From: Euschistus heros | Taxonomy: Eukaryota; Arthropoda; Insecta; Hemiptera; Pentatomidae | Direction of reading: 5' to 3' | Length of the DNA: 64,000 nt | NCBI GenBank assembly: GCA_003667255.2 | Contig: RCWM02000063.1 | Span: 1,221,001-1,285,000, forward strand | Shown here: positions 56,995 to 64,000 of the stretch, piece by piece | Layout of the letters: the number at the start of each line of letters is the position of its first letter | Position numbering within the stretch: position 1 is the first letter of the stretch | Notes under the pieces: generated by a model | The model's database searches: none | What the model was told of the DNA's origin: nothing | Seen by the model: only the letters and a program-made list of their open reading frames with translations | Position numbers and translations under genes: made by a program

Positions 56995-57650
56995 TTTTTT
57001 TTATATGTTTACTTTAGTAATATTTACAACTGTATACAAAATATACAATAAGTAAATATGTGGTAAAGTGATTACAATGATATTTCAATAACTTGTGAAG
57101 AATAACGAATTAGTAGTACTTCAATAACTGTTCTACATTAGAATGTCCCTAGGCCATCTTATTTTCAAAACCTCGATACCAAAGGGCCAGAGGGAATCGA
57201 ATGAGAAGCAAGTTGACAGGCAAGTAGGTCCGGTTTGGTATGTAGCCTGCCTTGGAAGGGTAGGTATCTTGTTAGAGCCAAATCAGCAACATAAGGAAGG
57301 TCTTGATCAGTATGCATAAGTTTATTTTGGACATTTTACGAAGGGTTTTGGATTGTAAGGTTTAGATACGAGATGAACTGGAAGGTTTAGTGGTGCCCCA
57401 AACCTCAATTCCGAATAAGTTTTTTGTCATTAATTGGGAGTTTAAAACGCTTATCTAGTAAATGTTGAAGTAGTCGAAAACGACGAGCAGTTTCGTTTAC
57501 GTCTTGTCTGTTACTGTATTTTATTTATTTATTTATTTTTTTTTAATTTTGTAATGTATCTTACTTTGATTTCTAATTAGAAACAAAAATTTATCTTCAT
57601 TCTTAATCTCCTCAACTGGGATCAATGGGATATTATTTACCTTTTTAAAA
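56995..57650 (-). mobile_element. Jk LINE copy, degraded, with internal AT-rich insert
   Basis: T-rich left end, complement of the family UTR (ATATTTACAACTGTATACAA), then coding relics (GGCCATCTTATTTTCAAAAC, GAGAAGCAAGTTGACAGGCA, TTTAGATACGAGATGAACTG) to about 57515. ATTTATT/T-rich DNA at 57515-57605 interrupts, and CTCAACTGGGATCAATGGGA at 57610-57640 resumes the family at the EQIRYLG region. Confidence 0.7.
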
Positions 57651-59301
57651 AAGATGAATTAAGAAAATACGATCCATGCTGCTACGACTAACAATAATAT
57701 AAATAAATATAAAATGAAATTAAAATCTATCTTACTTGGCTTTCTTCGTTCGGTGCGCAAAAGAATCGAAAAATACTTATCTACCGAGCAATAGATCAAC
57801 TTTCAACTTTAACGCATGATGTTTAAATATTTTGACTAACGGGAATTTACAAAAAATTAAATAGTCTTTTTTATCATAGGTTTTGTGCTCTAAAATGAAT
57901 CTTTCAATAATGGATATTGATTCTTCAAAGCAGTATTCATTTGTTTGTTTGGATAATGATACTCAACAAACAAATATTTGACTAATATATTATCGAAATT
58001 TTATAAAAATGTTTCACTTAAAAAAGATAAAACAAAATTCATTTGATAATATATATTAAATAGATTTTATATTAAAATATATAGTTACGAAAACTAAGGA
58101 AAAATATAAGACTAACAAACATTTGCTTCATTATTTTCTATCATTTCATTTGTAAGAACCTATTTATTTTATGGTTTGCATGAGGTCGCAGGTACTATCT
58201 CGGTAATATAAAGCACCCATTTCTCTATTTACCTTATATAATAAATGTTTTCGTAGTTACTCGGAGGATTCTCTGACTTGAAGGAGAAATGGATCAAGAC
58301 AATCAGAAGGGAAAATTGGAAACTATCTAAATATAGTATTATTTATAGTTAACATTTTATGGAATCTGATTTAGATAAATCAGCTCCTTTCAGAACTTAT
58401 TTTTAAAAGCTGTTCCATCGCCTTCCGTAACATTTGGCTGTTAAACAATACCCTGGTTAAATTGCTGGTTTGTATTTTTTTATACGATTTCTAAAAATTT
58501 GAATTTTTTTTTTTTTGAAAAGAGAAGTTTTGAAATGTAAACAGAGCGGACTTATCTCCTGAACCTCCACTACCGGAAAAAACAACAAACAACTAAAAAC
58601 AGATTTAGAAAGCCTTACGTAGAATTCAGAGAAAACTTGCAACAAAATTAAAAACAGCAAGAAAAAAATTACGAAACTTGAGGCTGAAACAAAAAAAATC
58701 TGAAATATAAAGTGGCTACGATACAAATTTTATTCACTCGGGATATTGTAAAATGCACAATAATGTTTCTAAAACTTTTCTCGGAATCGGAGAAACATCT
58801 TAACCCTAAAATATAAAAAAATAAAAATTTCGAAGAACGATTAAAAAAAATTAATATTTTTTTATTTAACTGCACAATATCTATTTTCTGTTATTTCAGC
58901 CGTGGATCGGTTTAGAGGTTGGGAGACTCTCCTGGGGTGTACCCAGCCTCTAAAATCTGAGTACTCTCAATTTGGGTAAACCCTGGCGATTGAGCGTGAT
59001 TTCAGTCAGATCTCTTTCCATAACAGTTAATAACGTACAGTTTAATTTTTTTTGTTTTGTCTTTTTATAACCCAAAGAATATTACACTTACAATACGAAC
59101 TTATTTATCTATATCTAACACTATTGATTGTTTGCCCGTTGCTACGCTATAAAAAAATGCAGTTCTCTGATTGGAGGATACATTATTTCTTCCATTTAGT
59201 GAAATAAAACTGATCCAATCACTCTCCGCTGGAAGAAAAGCCGGCTCCCCATTGGCCCAGCTAACGGGAAAAGTTTATAAGGGAATAATCGAAAGGGCTG
59301 C

Positions 59302-59318
59302 GGGGGGGGGGGGGGGGG
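59302..59318. repeat. G17 homopolymer
   Basis: Uninterrupted G run, unusual in this AT-rich window. Confidence 0.95.
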
Positions 59319-59404
59319 AGGAATAATTTGGTTTGTATTCCTCCCTGCCTCGTAGGAACTAGTTATTAAAGTTTTAATTATTGCCTCGCTATTCCTTTAC
59401 GGAT

Positions 59405-59469
59405 CTCCTTCCTCCTCTCCTTCCTCCTCTCCTTCCTCCTCTCCTTCCTCCTCTCCTTCCTCCTCTCCT
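59405..59469. repeat. 12 bp CT-rich tandem repeat, ~5 copies
   Basis: Unit CTCCTTCCTCCT repeated without visible change. Confidence 0.95.
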
Positions 59470-59634
59470 AGCTTCACAATATTCTCTCGCCTCTTTTTAT
59501 AACGATCTCTTCTGCTCCGTCTTGTTATAATTCATATGAAAATATTATAACAAAATGTACTTACATAATTATAAAATCTTCCTCTGGTAAAATGCTCAGA
59601 CAAAACTACTAAATCAATATATAACTGCATTGTT

Positions 59635-59931
59635 TGTTTGTTTGTTTGTTTATTTCGTTTAACGTCACTTTATGCTGCTATGGCTAATCGGACGATGCTA
59701 CGGTGGGAGTCCTAAATTTTGCCTATCCAGGTATAATTAGGATAGGGATCTTTAACGAGTACCTGACATCGCACAGGCTCGGGACCCCCATTTTACGTCC
59801 CTTCCGAAGGACGGCATAGCTAAGGATTTTTTACTCCCTTTAAAAAATCCTAAGGTCATCTGTCGGGCTGCGAACCCGCGATCTTGGGTTTAGTAGGTTG
59901 CTATGCTAACTACTACACCACAGGTGACCCC
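59635..59931 (-). repeat. SINE-A, full-length, with 11 bp target duplication
   Basis: ACTGCATTGTT at 59624-59634 recurs at 59932-59942. Minus strand starts GGGGTCACCTGTGGTGTAGT. It has B-box-like GCGGGTTCGCAGCCC and ends TGACGTTAAACGAAATAAAC plus (AAAC)n. Compared with the copy at 43974 it differs at scattered positions, so the two are independent insertions of one family. Confidence 0.9.
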
Positions 59932-59942
59932 ACTGCATTGTT

Positions 59943-60260
59943 ATTTTTTTTTTCGAATTTCCCAAAATAAAGATCCTATTCGTATTGATTCAGTCTGAGA
60001 TACTATAATTATTTTATATACCCAGTAGAATTTTAATAATTGGTGCGGATGTAATTTCTTGCAGTTAAAAGAAAGAATGATTAATTTTTTAAATTCCTTC
60101 TTAATTTAAAAAAATAAATAAATAAATAGAACAGGTATTAAATGAGGGATAAGCACGTTTAATTACAGTAAGTCCGTGTGTTAACTGAGAGAAATCATTA
60201 TTGGTCATGTAATTTAAATTGTGTGTACTCCAACAAGGGCAGAAATAACAGATTATCCTT
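59943..60260. other. AT-rich DNA, nothing recognised
   Basis: No supported gene. Confidence 0.4.
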
Positions 60261-60261
60261 T

Positions 60262-60385
60262 ACTGATTACAGGTTACCAGTCTATTCTAGCCAAGGTGGG
60301 AAGGTCAAAATTCATTTTGTTCACCACGAAGTAATTTTTACCCCACCTAGGTGGGACTCGAACCCAAGGCCTTCTGTAATTATTT
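60262..60385 (-). repeat. SINE-B, truncated copy
   Basis: CACCTAGGTGGGACTCGAAC (60345-60364) contains the complement of a B box. AGGTTACCAGTCTATTCTAG (60271) matches body sequence of the 8235 copy. The tRNA-like 5' half is cut. Confidence 0.6.
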
Positions 60386-60550
60386 TAATTTAAATGTTTG
60401 TGCTTTAGGTAGTCCATAAATTAGCATAAGGTTATGTATGGGATTAAATATGCCAAATCTGCATACGTTCTAAGAAGTCAGTGCATTTACAGTATCGTTT
60501 GCATCTATAATTCAGATTGTTTGATTACTATATATTATTTAGTCTGTCGA

Positions 60551-60850
60551 AGTTTTTTTTTTTTTTTTTTTTTTTTTTTAGATTCTTTTTTGGTGTTTAT
60601 AATTGTACGTAATATGTACATCAAATAAAGTGTGGAAATGATTGCAGAGGCATTTCATTGGCTTGGAAAGCAAATCTTTTCAGCGGGACATCAATAAAAA
60701 GTTTACTTCAGAAGGTCTATAGGAAGCGTGTGAGAAGCAACTCGAGATGCTTGGGGATTTGAGTGGATATACTTTCAAAGAATACTCTGGTTTAGGCAAA
60801 GTTAGTGGAAAATTTAAGTTTTTTTAGACATAAGGGGCATATGCAGTATC
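60551..60850 (-). mobile_element. Jk LINE copy, degraded
   Basis: T-run 60554-60579, then diverged complement of the Jk UTR (ATTGTACGTAATATGTACAT) and coding relics (GTGTGAGAAGCAACTCGAGA, GGGGATTTGAGTGGATATAC). Confidence 0.5.
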
Positions 60851-60859
60851 GAAAGTGAG

Positions 60860-61605
60860 CTGGAATCCCAAACAAATCTCATCAAATCATCTTTACTCTT
60901 TTGTTTACTAATTGTTATTGTTTTTTTTTCTTTGTAATGAACGCTGCCTTCTCCATATTATCCATAACAGAACAATATTAATAATTTATAATTAATAATG
61001 TATTCAGTTATTCCTATTACGTACTTTGCAACGTATTTAAAATGCTTCCTGCTGATATTACCATTTTTTTTTTTTTTAAATAAAATATTTAAACTCTGAC
61101 TAAACGGGCAGTGTAAAAAGTAGAGGAACCCTTTTTGTGAAGTTATGCATACCTAAGTGCTAATGTCAAAGACCATGAATGCTTTATTACCGCCCTACCG
61201 CTCTGCACGAGGGACCAATTTCAGCCGCTTTATTTTCGTTTTGAAAATGAGAGGTTTAATTTTATTTCCAACATAAGTAATAAATTTAAGTTATTAACTT
61301 ATTATTAATAATCTAAAACCATTTTTGTAACCAGTCTCAGATCAATTGATAGATTTAAATTATTTATAACGATAACAATAGCACGTATTTAGTCATTCGT
61401 TATACTGAAGAATACTGGTTTCAGATCTTCCAGGATCTGACGATTTATGATTTATGGCTTGCGAACGACATTCTTGGTCACTACACCTCACGGTAAAGTA
61501 GTTTTCATCCGTTAAAAATCTATTAAATTATTATTTTTTTTTTTTTTTATTAAAAGGAACTCTCTCTTACCGTTTAATGATTTTCACGAGACCCACAAAT
61601 AAGGA
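60860..61605. other. Unassigned DNA
   Basis: TTACCGTTTAATGATTTTCA near 61569 recurs as TTACCGTTTAATCATTTGGA near 63399, with flanking similarity, marking an unnamed dispersed repeat. No gene. Confidence 0.35.
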
Positions 61606-61609
61606 TAAA

Positions 61610-61880
61610 ACTAACTAACTAACTCTTCCAGCGCTGCGACCCATAAAGGACCTTTCCACACAGAACGGCTTCCACATCATCCAGCCATCGCAGCCTGGGC
61701 CTTCCTCTTCTCCTTTCCCATCTGGACACCCTTGTAGAATTTGTTTTGGGAGTCTTTTAGGATTCATCCTATGTATATGGCCCAACCATTTTTCTTTATA
61801 CAAGAAACTGTATCAGGTTCCTTGAATAAGTTCCTCAGTTCATTATTTGTTTTTAAGCGGAAACTACTTCCTTCTTGTTG
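61610..61880 (-). pseudogene. LINE C-terminal fragment, endonuclease-RT type
   Basis: Minus strand reads RLKTNNELRNLFKEPDTVSC, then KEKWLGHIHRMNPKRLPKQI, LQGCPDGKGEEEGPGCDGW. The 'ELR.L..EPD', 'WLGH..RM....LPK.I' order is the same C-terminal block as in the LINEs at 1820 and 27800, from a third family. One frame change near 61800. Confidence 0.7.
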
Positions 61881-61984
61881 GACCATCCTAAGGATAATAT
61901 TTTGAAATCTGATAAAATCTAACGGTCGGAGGTTAGTCCGCCATTGTTGTCCTATTGACCATTTTTCTTTTAATATATATATTT

Positions 61985-62160
61985 TTTTATCATTTATTGA
62001 TATTTACAACTGTACACTGTAAAATCTAGACTAAAAGTTCACTAGGCCATCTTCTTTTCAGACGCCTCGGAGGATTATCGGGAATGGAGAGGGAAGCAAA
62101 TTGGGAGACTAGTGGATTGGAGTGGTTATGGAGCTTACTATGGAAGGATAGGTATCTGGT
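61985..62160 (-). mobile_element. Jk LINE copy, 3' fragment
   Basis: Complement of the Jk end: TTATTGATATTTACAACTGT, GGCCATCTTCTTTTCAGACG, CCTCGGAGGATTATCGGGAA and AAGGATAGGTATCTGGT. Family similarity stops at 62160, about 15 bp before the mariner. Confidence 0.75.
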
Positions 62161-62176
62161 CTAGGTTCTTTTAATA

Positions 62177-63134
62177 CGGCGTATAAAAAAAAAATGACCG
62201 TTTTATCAAATTCCAGAGTTCAAAAGTCTGTAAATATCTTAATGCTATTTATCAAACCTATTTATCAAATTCCAGAGTTCAAAAGTCTGTAAATATCTTA
62301 ATGCTATTTATCAAACCGATTTATCAAATTCCAGAGTTCAAAAGTCTGTAAATATCTTAATGCTATTTATTATTTACCAATACTTAATAATCCCTTTAGA
62401 GCATTCTCTAAACTTGTTTACTAACACTGGACTTCTTCAAAAAAAGCCTGTTCAGTTATTTATTTCTAAGAAGAAACGTCAGTGTCCCACGAAATTCTCG
62501 TAATTTTAGGACTTTTCTGGAAAACAAATATCACAGCCGCAGAAGCAACTCATGAAATTATTAAATATGAAGGGGAAGGTGTCCTTGAAGAGCGCACTGC
62601 GCGGCTTTGGTTAAAAAAATTTAGAAGTAGAGATACGTCGTCACGTTGGAAAGGAAGAAGGGCTCCGGGCAGCCATTAATGGATATTGATGAGGTTCTGA
62701 AGGAAGCTGTTGAGTCAAATCCGTCCACAATTACTCACGAACTTGCCAGGGAGTGTGGTGTGTCGAAAGATACTGTTAGTCGCCATCTTTTCTGCATAGG
62801 GATGGTGAAAAAGACCTGTAGACTGGTCCCTCACGAACTTACTCCTCAACAATCAGCAGTCTAACCAAAGAAAAGTTTACAGAACTTAATGGGTTTGAAC
62901 TCCTGCCTCATCCACCATATTGTCCAGATCTCGAAGTTGAAAGTGCTGTCCAAGAGTTCTTTGACAGCCATCCCAAGAAATGGTATCAGCATGGCATCGA
63001 GCATTTGGCTAGCAGATGGGTAATGACGGTAAATAACAATGGACTATACTTTGAGTATCAATTATATTTTATATCAAAGAAATAATAATACAAATATATG
63101 TTTAAGAAACGGTTTTATTATTTTTTTTACACCC
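62177..63134 (+). pseudogene. Mariner element with internally deleted transposase
   Basis: Ends: CGGCGTATAAAAAAAAAATG and the complement of GGGTGTAAAAAAAATAATAA, each preceded by TTAATA on its own strand, so TA flanks the element (62175-62176, 63135-63136). From about 62482: ITAAEATHEIIKYEGEGVLE, ARLWLKKFRSRDTSSRWKGR (first helix-turn-helix). After a frameshift: DEVLKEAVESNPSTITHELA, GVSKDTVSRHL (second helix-turn-helix). The part holding the first two catalytic Asp is gone; LPHPPYCPDLE (third Asp region) and FFDSHPKKWYQHGIEHLASR follow from about 62900. Three frames are used and only ~200 of the usual ~345 codons remain, so no active enzyme is possible. The 5' UTR holds a 59 bp tandem repeat. 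Confidence 0.85.
62204..62370. repeat. 59 bp tandem repeat, 2.8 copies, inside the mariner 5' UTR
   Basis: Copies start at 62204, 62263 and 62322 (TATCAAATTCCAGAGTTCAA...) and are identical apart from one position after ATCAAACC (T/G). Near identity implies recent duplication. Confidence 0.95.
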
Positions 63135-63136
63135 TA

Positions 63137-63545
63137 TTAATATAAAAACGAACAGTACCATTACCCACAGACATTTATATAAATTAAAAAAAAAAAACTA
63201 CTAATAATTTTCGGGCATTTCGTATCCTCGGAGCACCACCCGTGCACCGCGGGGTGTGGGTTACGTCACTGCTAGAGGAGATTATTATGAGATCTTACAG
63301 GATCTAGAGATTTTTATCTGTAACTGAAGGGTAGTCCAACATCGTTGTCTTTTTAAAAATTGATTAAATCATTTTGTTTTTTAAAAGAGACCTCCTTCTT
63401 ACCGTTTAATCATTTGGATTTTGGTCCAATTAATCCATAAAATATTTCCAGGAATGTCGAAGAAGACAGATCTTCAAATGCCGAAGGGGAATCATGACCC
63501 TTAATTTCCTATTAATAATACTTTTGATTGAAATAATAAACGGAA

Positions 63546-63548
<3 letters not shown>
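63137..63548. other. Unassigned DNA
   Basis: No supported gene; contains the repeat word shared with 61569. Confidence 0.4.

Positions 63549-63623
<75 letters not shown>
63549..63623. repeat. A75 homopolymer
   Basis: Uninterrupted A run, the longest mononucleotide tract here; could be a retroelement tail, but nothing recognisable precedes it. Confidence 0.95.
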
Positions 63624-63627
<4 letters not shown>

Positions 63628-63719
63628 TCGTCCTCCTTGTGTCCTTATGTGCAATGTATGAATTGTATAAATTTATATATCCAGGTAATCGATGTTACCC
63701 AAACCTATGTTCCTGTATA

Positions 63720-63978
63720 TTAATTATTCATGCTCCAATGATTTTGATTCAAACATTTGGATCTGGTGCTGACTGACGGCCTGCCAATGGACCTATCAGT
63801 TCTATATTTATAAATAACGATGTTTTGATCCCAATGCCTCCAAACCCTGGCCAATAGATCCACCACCGGAAGGTGAATGTAATCATCTGACCGGAAGGGG
63901 AAGGGTCGCTCTGGGTCAGCAACGATCAACGAGATGAGATCCCTCTGAGGAAGTAGTCCTCCCTCTCCTCCCTGTATC
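63720..63978 (-). other. Unrecognised open frame at the window edge
   Basis: Minus-strand frame of ~85 codons from 63978 to TAA at 63720, with sequence such as LIVADPERPFPFRSDDYIHL, PVVDLLARVWRHWDQN. It is GC-richer than its surroundings and has balanced composition. ACAG precedes its first codons (possible acceptor, without a good pyrimidine tract). It could be a retroelement fragment or an exon; no family is recognised. Confidence 0.2.
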
Positions 63979-64000
63979 TATCTTTACATCTCAAATGTTC

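Larger units (their letters stand above)
57651..59630. other. Unassigned DNA; one exon-like patch and simple repeats
   Basis: A pyrimidine-rich acceptor-like TCTATTTTCTGTTATTTCAG ends at 58899, followed by a short open frame to TAA at 58977. A 12 bp interrupted stem (TTTAGAGG/CCTCTAAA with TGGG/CCCA) spans 58911-58954. Inverted CCAAT words (59173, 59252) and TTTATAAGGG (59273) lie in a GC-richer patch. None of this is enough to call a gene. Confidence 0.25.

Overview
This is a 64 kb piece of a large, AT-rich arthropod nuclear genome. It is most likely from an insect: the endonuclease/reverse-transcriptase LINE proteins look like those I associate with hemipterans, but the species cannot be fixed from the sequence. 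I find no convincing host gene. Almost everything that can be identified is a decayed transposable element or a simple repeat. Three short open stretches with splice-like borders (15238-15441, 58900-58979, 63720-63978) are the only candidates for host exons, and all three are weak.

Layout. 0-9 kb: a TA-flanked inverted-repeat transposon, a 5'-truncated LINE whose frame is broken only by nonsense codons, two MITEs and a LINE C-terminus. 9-20 kb: a 1.65 kb Tc1/mariner-derived foldback with two ~690 bp near-identical arms, jockey and RTE-type LINE fragments, and a second foldback family. 20-30 kb: mostly unassigned AT-rich DNA, jockey copies with poly(A), Penelope-like element (PLE) termini with hammerhead-ribozyme motifs, and a jockey insertion with a 12 bp target duplication. 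30-42 kb: Tigger/pogo-like elements, a PLE with a GIY-YIG endonuclease remnant split by a jockey copy, tRNA-like SINEs, and a jockey copy next to a piggyBac-like element. 42-54 kb: a long inverted-repeat element carrying a SINE, the longest jockey copy, a three-element nest (foldback at the TA of a pogo-like MITE that holds a piggyBac-like element), and two PLE copies in tandem. 54-64 kb: an R1-like LINE C-terminus, more jockey copies, SINEs, and an internally deleted mariner with recognisable ends.

How the parts relate. One jockey-like family (called Jk here) supplies about thirteen 5'-truncated copies on both strands, plus a related subfamily copy. Several have clean target-site duplications, so target-primed insertion is the main source of sequence. 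Two SINE families have similar 3' ends, as expected if they share a LINE machinery. PLE remnants carry at least six hammerhead-like motifs of two kinds; several keep the full catalytic core and are predicted to be able to self-cleave. DNA-transposon remnants (mariner, Tc1-type foldbacks, pogo/Tigger, piggyBac-like, possible Harbinger-like) are all non-autonomous.

Limits: family names rest on motifs read by eye. No alignment, folding or database search was run, and most element borders are good to only a few tens of bases unless a target duplication is quoted.
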